Assembly (NCBI RefSeq): GCF_023898315.1
Contig: NC_064622.1
Span: 75,712,387-75,776,386 of the forward strand
Direction: 5' to 3'
DNA length: 64,000 nucleotides
Origin: Schistocerca nitens
Lineage: Eukaryota; Arthropoda; Insecta; Orthoptera; Acrididae
Numbering within the stretch: position 1 is the stretch's first letter; each line of letters starts with the position of its first letter. Made by a program: the position numbers and the translations under genes. This document shows, piece after piece, positions 10,252-19,679 of the stretch. Below the pieces are notes generated by a model. The model was not told where the DNA came from. It saw only the letters and a program-made list of their open reading frames with translations, and did not search any database.

Positions 10252-10330
10252 CAGTGGCGGGGATCGAACCCGGGACCGAAGACGTTTTTGATTATGAATC
10301 AAAGACGCTACCACTAGACCACGACGATAA
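10252..10330 (-). other. tRNA-Met(CAU)-like module at the 5' end of RTE copy B
   Basis: On the minus strand: an A-box-like ggtctagtggtagcg, a perfect 5-bp anticodon stem (tttga/tcaaa, 10287-10303) around loop ttcataa with anticodon CAT, and a B box ggttcgatccc (10270-10260). The acceptor strands do not pair, so it is tRNA-like rather than a tRNA gene. It lies directly upstream of the RTE leader in both copies and could act as an internal RNA polymerase III promoter. Confidence 0.7.
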
Positions 10331-10769
10331 ACCGCGCTACCGTTGGCACAGCTATTACGCAAACAACCTGTGTCTTGAAGCTGCTGCTGCCTGCACGAAA
10401 CGCTTTTAACTGTAGGGGGTGCAGCTTGTACTCTCGGCGAAAATCCCGCCGCACAGTTGCAGCTGAACTGTACCTGTAGAAACAGATGACCAAAACGCCT
10501 GTTGTTGCTGCCTCATCGCCGTCCCGGCTCGACGGACGACCGAATTAGCTAACAGCATCTGGGAGACGACCCCAACCGGGAAACGTGAACGTGAAGTGAC
10601 AGTCGACAACTAGTGCAAAGTTAATTTCTATCTCCTTTCCTGTAGAAGATCGAGCTTGTGAAATTGGATGAAACTTTTACATATACCCTGAACTTCGTCG
10701 TAGTTAAATATGGCCAGGAAGACTGCAAATAAATTAAAAAAATCCCAGTAGTGTAGTTGAGCGCGGAAA
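10331..10769. other. No recognised gene
   Basis: Moderately GC-rich sequence downstream of the RTE 5' end, with no motif that I recognise. Confidence 0.45.
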
Positions 10770-11160
10770 ATGTCCTTCCGCGTCCGCTCCCGCCGCAGCG
10801 GCAGAGACTCGGGCGTCGGCGGACGGGGAGTTAGTTGGCTGTCTGGCGGCATGCCACGCCCCTTTCCCGCGTGCGGTTGTCGAGATCCGCAAGCGCGGCG
10901 CCTGCGGCTCCTCAAATATCTGCTATCGAGAATGCCAGGAACTCCTTTGAGGCTCCGCGCGCGTCGGTCGAAGGCACGGCGCGCAGCGAAAGGTGCCGAA
11001 CGGCGGCGCCCCGCGCCTGTCCTCTGCCGGTGGCGGCGGCGGGGGCGGCGCACAGTAGCGCAGCAGAGCATACCTTCCTTTGTTTTCTGCGGAACAGCCT
11101 CGGCCGCGTAGTAGCAAACTGCAGACGGCTGTCAGTGGAGTTATCTAGGAGATGACGCAC
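10770..11160. promoter_or_regulatory. CpG-rich patch, possible host promoter or first exon
   Basis: About 390 bp with many CG dinucleotides and GC-rich triplet runs (ggcggcggcgggggcggcg near 11033-11051), against an AT-rich background. Overlapping frames on both strands stay open (for example 10770-11111 plus, 10628-11071 minus), which GC-rich sequence produces without coding. The frames are Arg/Ala/Pro-rich with no domain visible. A promoter or 5' exon is possible; I cannot assign a strand or gene. Confidence 0.35.
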
Positions 11161-11280
11161 AGGACGAAAAGGCGTGCTTTCGCCCACGGATCTTTTGTTG
11201 CACTTCAGATTATGTATCTGTGGGGTTCCACAGCCACCAGATGCTTAAAAAACGTAAATATGGTCCGTAGTAGGGTGTAA

Positions 11281-11479
11281 TGCGATGTTTATTTAATGGT
11301 GCGATTAGCTAATTTCGACTAAGCGTCATTGTCATTTCGTAAAATGACGGAATATGGCTACTTTTTATTCGTAACTAAGAGTGATTAGAAAAATGACGTG
11401 AAATATGATTGCTACAAATATGCTTGCCAATGACTCTTAGTCGAAATTAGCTAATCGCACCATAAAAAAAACATCGAAT
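11281..11479. mobile_element. Foldback MITE with arms of about 52 bp
   Basis: The left arm (11281-11333: tgcgatgttt, then ggtgcgattagctaatttcg) is repeated inverted at 11427-11479 with a few mismatches. Further inverted matches lie inside (gtcatttcgtaaaatgac and relatives). There is no ORF and no convincing target duplication. Confidence 0.75.
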
Positions 11480-11490
11480 TACAAACTAAT

Positions 11491-11694
11491 GGCCGGCCGG
11501 TGTGGCCGCGTGGTTCTAGGCGCTTAAGTTTGGAACCGCGTGACCGCTACGGTCGCAGGTTCGAATCCTGCCTCGGGCATGGATGTGTGTGATATCCTTA
11601 GGTTAGTTAGGTTTAAGTAGTTCTAAGTTCTAGGGGACTGCTGACCTCAGATGTTAAGTCCCATAGTGCTCAGAGCCATTTGAACCATTTTGAA
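11491..11694 (+). mobile_element. SINE, family 1
   Basis: Full-length copy with head ggccggccggtgtggccgcg, B box ggttcgaatcc (about 11559-11569) and 3' end gagccatttgaaccatttt. The target duplication is not clear (acaaact before, acagact after). It sits just downstream of the foldback element. Confidence 0.87.
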
Positions 11695-12268
11695 CAGACT
11701 GCTAAGGACCACGATTAAGTTTATTAATTTTCTTGCACTGTTATTGAGCTGTAGTCTCATAATCAAATTTCGTAATAATTATCATCCCGAAATATATCAG
11801 CCCTAGGTGAGCTGTTACATTCAATTAAAATATTTCCTCCGTCTTTTCACGGGCATCCATTAAGTCGCATGCTACAATATCCTCAACATCCTGAAATGTC
11901 ATGCTTCTGTGAAGACGTTACAGTTTTTCTTAATTTTCTGACTTACGTCTCCATTAAAATTCCTGGCAGTTCACAAATGTTCCGAAATCCCTTCTTTGCG
12001 CGAAAATTTCCCTAACCCAGAAAATTAACTGTGGGCAGGCCACCCCTTTAAGACCTTCCCTATGAATGTAATGTGTGCAACTTCTAATGGATAACGCGAT
12101 TTTTACGCCCTAGGCATAGATCCTAAAAGGGGGGGGGGGGCGTCATTAAGACAATAATTCGAGGTGACATGAAGGTGCCTGAAGAAAACAGGCTTTTAGT
12201 AAAATACTGTAATTTATTTATTCATGCTTGAAAACTAATGGAAGGGCGACAACCACAGTTGACCAATG
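11695..12268. other. No recognised gene; poly-G run
   Basis: A run of about 11 G lies at 12129-12140. Nothing else is recognised. Confidence 0.5.
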
Positions 12269-12527
12269 TTATCTGTATTGTCCGCGGATCGTGGTCTTGC
12301 GGTAGCGTTCTCGCTTCCCGCGCCTGGGGTCCCGGGTTCGATTCCCCGAGTGGTTAGGGATTTCCTCTGCCTCGAGATGACTGGGTGTTGTGTGTCTCTT
12401 ATCATTTTATCCTCATCCACTCGCAAGTCACCGTAGTGGCGTTAAAGAACTTGTGGAGCGGCGGCCGAACCGCCGCCGCGAGGGGTCTCCCGGCCTCCAA
12501 TGCCATACGCTCAGTATTATCTGTATT
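12269..12527 (+). mobile_element. SINE, family 2 (cgtggtcttgcggtagcg head), 11-bp target duplication
   Basis: The head tccgcggatcgtggtcttgc is followed by ggtagcgttctcgcttccc, a B box gggttcgattccc, the body tctgcctcgagatgactggg and a 3' part cggccgaaccgccgccgcg. The repeat TTATCTGTATT flanks it at 12269-12279 and 12517-12527. Family relatives are at 12918-13164 and 54495-54747, and its head is reused in the chimera at 49678-49871. Confidence 0.87.
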
Positions 12528-12906
12528 TAATTCTGGTTCTATGTATAACTGAGTTACTCGCCTGCATGAGAAATTACACCCTGTCAACTCAAAAATGACA
12601 GTCAGAAATTCAGTTTCGCAACTCAGTATTTCATGAGGAAAGACAGTGACTGAAGGCTTGGTCAGTTCATACATTCATCACGTTCACATTGACCCTGACA
12701 CAAGCGATCGTATATAATTCCACAAGTACGGAAACAGAGTGACCCGTCTCGCCGATTCTGCTATGAATGTTCACCTAATTGCCAGCGCAGAGACGAACGC
12801 CGCTGTCGTGTAGACTCTCTCGATAAAACGTGGGCGCCTTGCTACAGCTTCAACACCGTTCCCTGGACGCCTCCCAACTCGGAAGTCGCTGTGGTCGTCA
12901 CCAAGT
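12528..12906. other. No recognised gene
   Basis: Nothing recognised between the two family 2 SINEs. Confidence 0.5.
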
Positions 12907-13175
12907 CCCATCCCAAATGATGATGATGATGCTTGGTTTGGTTTGTGGGGCGCTCAACTGCGCGGTTATCAGCGCCCGTGCAAATTCCCAACCTTAGCTC
13001 AGTCAAAACTCGCCACTTTCATGGATGATGATAAAAATGATGAGGACAACACAAACACCCAGTCATCTCGAGGCAGGTGAAAATCCCTGTACCCGCCGGG
13101 AATCGAAACCGGAACCCCGTGCTCGGGAAGAGGGAACGCGACTGCGAGACCACGAGCTGCGGACCCCAGTCCAAA
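12907..13175 (-). mobile_element. SINE, family 2 variant with a different 3' body
   Basis: On the minus strand: head gtccgcagctcgtggtctcg, B-box-like ggtttcgattccc, body cctgcctcgagatgactggg, then a 3' part unlike the copy at 12280 (ggcgctgataaccgcgcag, then aaaccaagcatcatcat). Approximate 11-bp target duplications cccatcccaaa (12907-12917) and cccagtccaaa (13165-13175) have two mismatches. Confidence 0.8.
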
Positions 13176-13414
13176 GCCGACTCCGCCTCCACCGCGTCTC
13201 GACCCAGAGTCGATGCCGCCTCCACAACTTCTTCTAAGGCAATCCTGACTGGCAGTTAAGAGCGCATTTTATTTCCTGTTCTGCTATTTCACATACGTGA
13301 AGTGGCTGTATCAGCGCTGCACTACGTGCGGAATAAGGAGCGTGAGGAAGGTTCCCACGATTAGACGCTTTCAGAACCAGTGGGATGAGGCGCTGTTATA
13401 GAAATCGCACGTGA

Positions 13415-13583
13415 CGTCAGCGAAGAAAAATGTTCAAACGTGTGTGAAATCTTATGGGACTTAACTGCTAAGGTCATCAGTCGCTAAGCTTACACACTAC
13501 TTAACCTAAATTATCCTAAGGACAAACACGCACACCCATGCCCGAGGGAGGACTCGAACCTCCGCCGGGACCGTCGGCGAAGA
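13415..13583 (-). mobile_element. SINE, family 1 variant, 5' truncated
   Basis: Minus-strand copy of a subfamily with body gtgtaagcttagcgactgat and 3' end cataagatttcacacacg, distinct from the common family 1 tail. Most of the head upstream of the B box is missing. Repeats cgtcagcgaaga (13415-13426) and cgtcggcgaaga (13572-13583) flank it, so the truncation happened at insertion. Confidence 0.8.
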
Positions 13584-14159
13584 GATACGCAGGGAATCAA
13601 GTAATGTTTATTAGTAAATATTTGCTAACAAAACTTGCTTTTTGCCACTCAGACATTAGCAGGAGTCTACGGGTCATAAATACTATCTTTCAGTAATTTT
13701 ACAACGCCAGGAAACGTTGACATTAATAAATAAATGGTGGCATAACCAAAGATGTACGATGTTATAAAAACTATGCGAACTGTACGTTCAAGTTACAGGC
13801 TGTGCGCCCTACTCGGCAGTCGTCGATAGGATGCCTTTTGCTCTAGTCATGTGGTAGACCACGCTCTCGTACCTTTAATGCTTAGATTATAACCAGTGTG
13901 AAAAAGTTCATTTTACGACGTTTCTTAAATACACGCGGCATGGTGGCATCCCGTGCAAAAATTATTTGCACAAAAACAAACTTCTTCCCGCTTCATTGCG
14001 TAAAATGTAGACAGTAGTACTGCACTTTCAGATTCCGACGGCGCTGCTACGGCTCTGCAAGGCGACATAAAACTACGACAGCATCTCCACGTAATAGGTA
14101 GGCATAATTCCAAAGCGGCTAAGTCAGTTCAAGGACGGAGCGGCTTAATTGCCGTAAAC
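13584..14159. other. No recognised gene
   Basis: AT-rich. A minus-strand frame at 13925-14113 has no recognisable motif. Confidence 0.45.
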
Positions 14160-14385
14160 TCGGGCGTGAAAGCCGGCCGCTGTGACCGAGCGGTCCTAGG
14201 CGCTTCAGTCCGGAACCGCGCTGCTGTTACGGTCGCAAGTTCGAATCCTGCCTCGGGCATGGATGTGTGTGATGTCCTTAGGTTAGTTAGGTTTAAGCAG
14301 TTCTAAGTCGAGGGGACTGATGACCTCAGATGTTAAGTCCTATAATGCTTGAGGCCATTTGAACCACTTTTTTCGGGTGTGAAAG
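14160..14385 (+). mobile_element. SINE, family 1
   Basis: Full-length copy with head agccggccgctgtgaccgag, a slightly degraded B box (agttcgaatcc) and 3' end ggccatttgaaccactttt. The 13-bp target duplication has one mismatch: tcgggcgtgaaag (14160-14172) and tcgggtgtgaaag (14373-14385). Confidence 0.88.
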
Positions 14386-14787
14386 CGTCGCCAGTTATAC
14401 TGAAAGACCATCTAGGCGGTCACCGGCTAAACTGAGACATTTCTGGAGGTTTAGTACGAGTGGTTCTTGCAATATCAGGCCTGACTACTTTATTTTTGGT
14501 TCTCTCTTACGCCCCGTTCTCCTTTCACTCCAGACAGTGCCAGTCACCAATAGTGGCAAAAACAAAGCACAGCAGCCCAACAGCGAGGTTTCCCTCCATC
14601 ACAGAGAATCCCACCAAAATGGTGTATCGCGATCAGACACCACAACAGCAGAACCCTCTCATACTACCATAAAACGTCCTCTCCAGCTCTGAACTCATGA
14701 CGTCACACTATAATATACCAGTCCCGGATTTTCTCGCCTATAGCACTAATTTCACGTCAAAGAGCCTCTGAAATTAGGGACGACAGC

Positions 14788-15123
14788 TCAGGCGGGTAGC
14801 ACATTACTTTCTGTAGCCCGCGTTTCTAAATATGACCGACGGCTATCTACAAAGGTTGTGCGTGAGATGAGGAAGCTGCGACCGATTAGCGCTTGTGGCT
14901 CCTCTCCGCCTGCAGGCAGACGCAGGGCTGCAAGTGGTTGTAAGGCTGGAAGCACTGGCAACTCCAGTTCCGCGAAGTCCACCTCAGCCTCTGATCTCCG
15001 ATCCCAGCAAAGTTCCATGTTCTTCAGCATTCTCTGTTCACCCCATTTCAGTCTCAACACACCGTATCTTCCCCCAGGCCCTCTGGCAAACAGATATTTG
15101 CTTATCTGAAATCCGGATGGCAT
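14788..15123 (-). CDS. Unrecognised minus-strand open frame of 111 codons
   Basis: The frame reads MPSGFQISKYLFARGPGG, then RYGVLRLKWGEQRM and a Leu/Ala/Pro-rich stretch (ELPVLPALQPLAALRLP). It lies in a locally GC-richer block, unlike the AT-rich surroundings. It does not match any element family seen here. I recognise no domain. It could be part of a host exon (an atttcag acceptor-like sequence lies at its N-terminal side on the minus strand), a relic of an unrecognised repeat, or chance. The overlapping plus-strand frames look like shadows. Confidence 0.2.
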   Translation of the reverse strand: MPSGFQISKYLFARGPGGRYGVLRLKWGEQRMLKNMELCWDRRSEAEVDFAELELPVLPALQPLAALRLPAGGEEPQALIGRSFLISRTTFVDSRRSYLETRATESNVLPA

Positions 15124-15512
15124 ATGCTACCGCACTACAGCACCGTGCCACATTACTACAAGAAAACGTTTCTAATACAGAATTCTGCACTACACCTCAT
15201 AACCCAGGCACTATATTTACATCTACATAACTAGCCTCCAATTCACGTGTAAGTGATTGGAAGAGGTTTCGTAGAACCACCTTCGGGCTGTTTCTCGATC
15301 TGCCCACTCTGAAATAGCACGTCGGAAGAATGAACACTCAAATCTTCCTCACGTCACTGACTTTTTTTTTATCTTCGCAATGCTAATTTCCCCGTATGCA
15401 AATCTATGCAGTGTAATATCTTAGTATCTGAAGGAGAAAGTTGGTGGCTGTAACTTCGTGAAAATATCTCTCCGCAACGAAAACATCTTTATTTTAATGA
15501 CAGCCATCCCAA

Positions 15513-15728
15513 CTCATCGTATCAAAAATGGCTCTGAGCCCTATGGGACTCAACTGCTGAGGTCATTAGTCCCCTAGAACTTAGAACTAGTTAAACCTAA
15601 CTAACCTAAGGACATCACAAACATCCATGCCCGAGGCAGGATTCGAACCTGCGACCGTAGTGGTCTTGCGGTTCCAGACTGCAGCGCCTTTAACCGCTCG
15701 GCCACTTCGGCCGGCCTCATCGTATCAA
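15513..15728 (-). mobile_element. SINE, family 1, in the CR1 remnant
   Basis: Full-length minus-strand copy (15526-15715) with a perfect 13-bp target duplication CTCATCGTATCAA at 15513-15525 and 15716-15728. The B box on the minus strand reads ggttcgaatcc. Confidence 0.92.
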
Positions 15729-15836
15729 TAACACTTTTTGCACCATTTCGGAATAAAACGAGACAAGCTGCCCTTCTTTCAATTCTTCCGATGTCATCCT
15801 TCCATCTTGACTGGTAAAGGTCACACCATGCAGCAG

Positions 15837-16048
15837 TACACCAGAAGATGGTTCAAATGGCCCTAAGCACTATGGGACTTAAGATCTGAGGTCATCAGTC
15901 CCGTAGACGTAGCACTACTTAAACATAACTAACCTAAGGACAGCACACACATCCATGCCAGAGGCAGGATTCCAACCTGCCACCGTAGCAGCAGCGCGGT
16001 TTCGGACTGAAGCGCCTAAAACCGCCCGGCCATAGCGGCCGGCCAATA
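15837..16048 (-). mobile_element. SINE, family 1, in the CR1 remnant
   Basis: Second minus-strand copy. The 12-bp target duplication has one mismatch: tacaccagaaga (15837-15848) and tactccagaaga (16037-16048). It interrupts the same CR1 remnant as the preceding SINE. Confidence 0.9.
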
Positions 16049-16589
16049 CTCCAGAAGAGGACGGAGAAGTGTAATGTAGACAGTCTCTTTACTAAATTTG
16101 TAGAAGCTTCCGTTCCGGCAATAAAATGCAATCCTCAGTCCATCTCCCGCACAACATTTTCTGTGTGTCGGTCCTAAATTTAAGTTATTCGTAATTGCAA
16201 TACCTAGATATTTAGCTGAAACCTTTACATTTATGTTATTTATAGTGTAGCTGTAATTCGACAGAATTTTTAAGTATTCATGTCGAGGACCTCACACTGT
16301 TTATTTCCATTTTTCACACGATGCAGATATCTGATATAAATCACTATGCAGTTTGTTTTGACCTTCTGAGTAATTTACTATCGCTAAACGTCAGCATGAT
16401 CAGGGAATAATGGAAATAATCTAAAAGGATTGCTCAGAATGTATACTTAATCAGTTATATGGATTAGGACCAGCATAGAGCCAGCACCACATCCTTGGGC
16501 GTCAGACATCACTTCGGTTCCACTGGATGACTTCCCAACAATTACCTTCCTGAGAGGAAATCACTAATAGAGGCGCACAACTGAAACGG

Positions 16590-16616
16590 TAATAATAATA
16601 ATAATAATAATAATAA
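16590..16616. repeat. (TAA)n microsatellite
   Basis: Nine TAA units. Confidence 0.95.
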
Positions 16617-16853
16617 TTTTGTGTGGTTCAATAGTCTTCCAACTGAATGCGACTTCGTCGATGTGTCCCCAATCTACCACAGTTGTGGAGCCAGGAAAAG
16701 AGTAACTATAGTCTGACGCGAAGACCGAGGCAGGTGGCGTTCGTGGTGACTCCCTTCTCCGCCCTCCTCTTCCACTCTTTGAGGTGTGAGGGCAAGATTA
16801 AAGGAAGACTGAACACATCCATGGTCTGAGAAGAGTTTGATTTCCCGACCTAT

Positions 16854-17094
16854 CTGTTTCAAGGCTCACTGGACTCTCACTCGGGAGGACGACGGCTCAA
16901 ATCCCCATGCGGCCGTACAGATTTAACCTCTCCTTGATTTCCCAAAATCTCTTAAGGCGAATGTCGGGGTGATTCCTTTGAAAGGGCATGGTCAATTTCC
17001 TTCCCCATCCTTCCCTGATCCGAGCTTGTGCTCCATGGACCTCCCTGTCAACAGGACATTAAACGTTAATCCTCTTCCCTCCCTGTTTCAAGGC
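16854..17094 (+). mobile_element. SINE, family 3, diverged, 12-bp target duplication
   Basis: Plus-strand copy of the family also seen at 29020-29249 and 35600-35772. It carries cactggactctcactcgggag, gacgacggctcaaatcccc, and the body tcctttgaaagggcatggtc. Perfect repeats CTGTTTCAAGGC at 16854-16865 and 17083-17094 flank it. The 5' start of the tRNA-like head is missing. Confidence 0.82.
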
Positions 17095-17159
17095 ACGCTG
17101 TTTGGCGCTTTACCATGTGGCCCCAACAAGTGAGTCGATACTGCACAGGCACGAAATTG

Positions 17160-17638
17160 ATTAAATGTCGCTTGTGAAGAGCAGTGGGAAAAGGAACTGC
17201 GGTTGCTATGGCACCCAAAGTGCAGAGACAGTGCTGGCGGGGCTCAGGAAATATTTCGTGGTTCTCCCCGAGGCTCAGGGTTTAGAAGGGTGGATGGGGA
17301 AGGCACCCTTGCCAGCCGTCCACACGCCGTCGGCGGCGTCGGCCGCGCCTTCGTTTACAAACGACCAGCAGCGGAGGCGGCGATCCCACGCACCGCGCCG
17401 CGCCAACAGAAGGTCCGGCGACCATTTATCACGCATCCCGGTCCACACGGGGGCTATCGGGCTCCAGATGGTATCTCGCGGGCGCAGCGGCTGCGGGGGA
17501 AGTTGTCACTCCAACACAATATGATAAATGGACGCGGCGCGCCGTCGAGGCGTCTTGGTAAACATTTGAGGCGACCGCCGCTACTGTATCGGGGGCTGCC
17601 ACGCTAATTCCCCTCTGCGGGTATCCAGCGCGCGCGCT

Positions 17639-17680
<42 letters not shown>

Positions 17681-17950
17681 TGGGTGGGTGGGTTTGCCTG
17701 CACCGCCGCCCACTGGGTATTGAAAACACAGCGCGGCCACCATCCGTCAGCGTCAGCTTTTGTCTTGAGGGGCGCAGCCGCCGACGCCCCCGTAGGGATT
17801 AGGGTCAGCTCTGCAAGACGTCGGCCATTGTGGCGCGGAGCAGGTGGCAGGTGTCCGGGCGCCGCCGCGGACCCTCCGGATTACCCGTCGCCGGTTGCGC
17901 CTGCTGTAGTATTACTGCTCGTTCCGTCGCGGCTAAATACTCTGCTGAAC
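17160..17950. promoter_or_regulatory. CpG-rich patch with (GT)18 tract, possible host promoter region
   Basis: About 790 bp rich in CG and GC-rich words (cggcggcgtcggccgcg near 17331, ggacgcggcgcgccgtcg near 17530). Overlapping frames are open on both strands, as GC-rich sequence gives without coding. No domain is visible. A run of GT units fills 17642-17678. A CpG-island-like promoter or 5' exon of a host gene is possible but unproven. Confidence 0.35.
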
Positions 17951-19639
17951 AGTAATGTCTATTCCCGTCGAATGATCGCATAAATTCTGTGATGGCGAAA
18001 TCGGTATTTTTGACTAGACGCTAACAGAAATCCATACAGCCCGTAAATATTCCGATTACTGTTTTATTCAAAGGGTCCTGTAGCCACCTTTCATTAGTCC
18101 AGTAGCCCATTTTCACTAGCATTTCTCTTTCTTACTCATAACTCTCATAGTGGTATGATTGAATGAATGTGGTTGTGTGTCACGTTGCTAGACGATGGCA
18201 TAGTCTGCCGCTGAAAGTCTGCGATAGTCATACAGATTCATCAGTAGTTGTATAGAATAGCCAACTCCCGTAGTGGTCAAGCAGGCAAAGAAGTTTGCGC
18301 TGCTTGTGAGAAATCCGCCTGTGTTAGGTTGGTGGCGGAAATGGCATCTTTGGGTTTTCCGGGCCACGCGGAGGCTGGAGATGAAAAAGGGAGGCAGTCT
18401 GCCGCCGGTACGGGAAGCGTCCACAGCTGTGCTCCAGTCGAAGAACGGTGAGTTAGACTGACCGCGTGGCACGTTGTTACTTGGCGAGAGGACAGCTGTT
18501 AGCTTTTGGTCTCGTTTTTCAACTTGGAAGGATTGCTTTGCCTTGTCGCACCAAGGAATGCAAAACTATGGCAGGTTTTTTTTAGTAAGTTTCTATAGCA
18601 GACTTGAATCCGCCGGAAGAGCACCACACAAAGGTGTCGATAAGAAGTGACCACTCGCTTCTGTATGAATGTCTGTTTGCCTTCAGCTGTGCCCGTATAA
18701 GCTTTCATTTTTCTAAGTATTAATAGCTTTGACTTCTCGTAAATTTTCCTTGCTTTATGTGTCTTTCGTCCGTGGGGAGCCGACCACGTGGTTGAACATT
18801 AGAGTTGTTGGACTACCGTCATCACTAACCGTCCGGTCTCATGTTTGTTTTAAAGAATGTTAACTGTTCATGATTGTGTGATGTGATATTGTTGCAACTT
18901 GGGCACGATACCTAGAAATTGCGTCTCCACAAACCACGTGGGCATGCGGGTGTACTGCGAAACGTGTACCGTTTCACGAGTTATTGCGATCAGTTATAAG
19001 GCAACAGCAGATGCATGAATGATTCACACCAATTATTTTAGGTATAGATTATAACGGTGTATGTATCGATGCTTTTCTTTAATGCTTTAGGAATTAATGT
19101 TATCAGGAATTGTGTACATGCCTCACACCCATATCTTAGGAATAAATGATTTCATACACAATTTTCTCTTGCATTTCGAGGTTACGTTTTTGCACCTAAG
19201 CCACTCACTTCGTAGCTTTCCTGTTAGCACATCCAACTCGTTTCCTAACGCACAGGTCCAGTGATGAGTTTCCCCTCTTATTTTAAAACAAATGCTTAGA
19301 TTAAGTCTTATTTTCAGGTGTGTTGCTGGGAGCTGATCTTCTGCACAGTGTTCTTGCATGTACTATTTTATTTTAAATGGTTCATTCTCGTGGACAGTGC
19401 ACGGGAAATACTATTAATTACATCGTATCCCCTATGAGCGATATCACATCGTACGTATTTTTATGAGTTTTTGGTCTGTGATCAAATTAATTTATTTTCC
19501 GACTCAGCCAAACCTTTGATTAATTGTGTGGTTAGAGTCGGTGGCGACCCTAATCTTCTCACGTTAATTTCATAATCAGTAAGCATTTCCATTCCCACTC
19601 TTAACGTAATAACCCGAAGAAACAGGTTAATTACATTAT
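17951..19639. other. No recognised gene
   Basis: Short frames at 18188-18472 (minus) and 18248-18461 (plus) overlap each other and lack recognisable motifs. The rest is AT-rich with no visible repeats. Confidence 0.45.
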
Positions 19640-19679
19640 AACATGATAGGAGTCAGCAGTTAAAAAAGGCTCTTATATA

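Larger units (their letters stand above)
6533..10330 (-). mobile_element. RTE-clade LINE copy B, near full length, split by an LTR
   Basis: Read on the minus strand: tRNA-Met-like module (10330-10252), leader (about 10250-9898), ATG at 9897, endonuclease, LTR insertion (9324-8842), rest of the endonuclease, then an open reverse-transcriptase frame to 6525. Without the LTR it is about 3.3 kb, typical of RTE elements. It is joined tail to tail with copy A at about 6535. It shares with A the leader, the tRNA-like module and the same in-frame TAA, so the two are closely related copies or arose by duplication. Confidence 0.9.
15219..16585 (-). mobile_element. CR1-like LINE 3' remnant holding two SINEs
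   Basis: Low-complexity tatttacatctacat at the left is the reverse complement of a CR1-type gatgta tail. Minus-strand matches to the C-terminal half of a CR1 reverse transcriptase follow, with the typical RRRLRPLLEY-like region split by the SINE at 15837-16048. The coding frame is heavily degraded. The remnant fades near the (TAA)n tract at 16590. Confidence 0.65.

Noticed and set aside
10628..11187. Several overlapping long ORFs on both strands
   Set aside because: All arise in one GC-rich block where stop codons are rare. None has a domain, so none is listed as a gene.
17429..17983. ORFs with Cys-Val and Thr-His repeats
   Set aside because: They translate the (GT)n microsatellite and surrounding GC-rich DNA.
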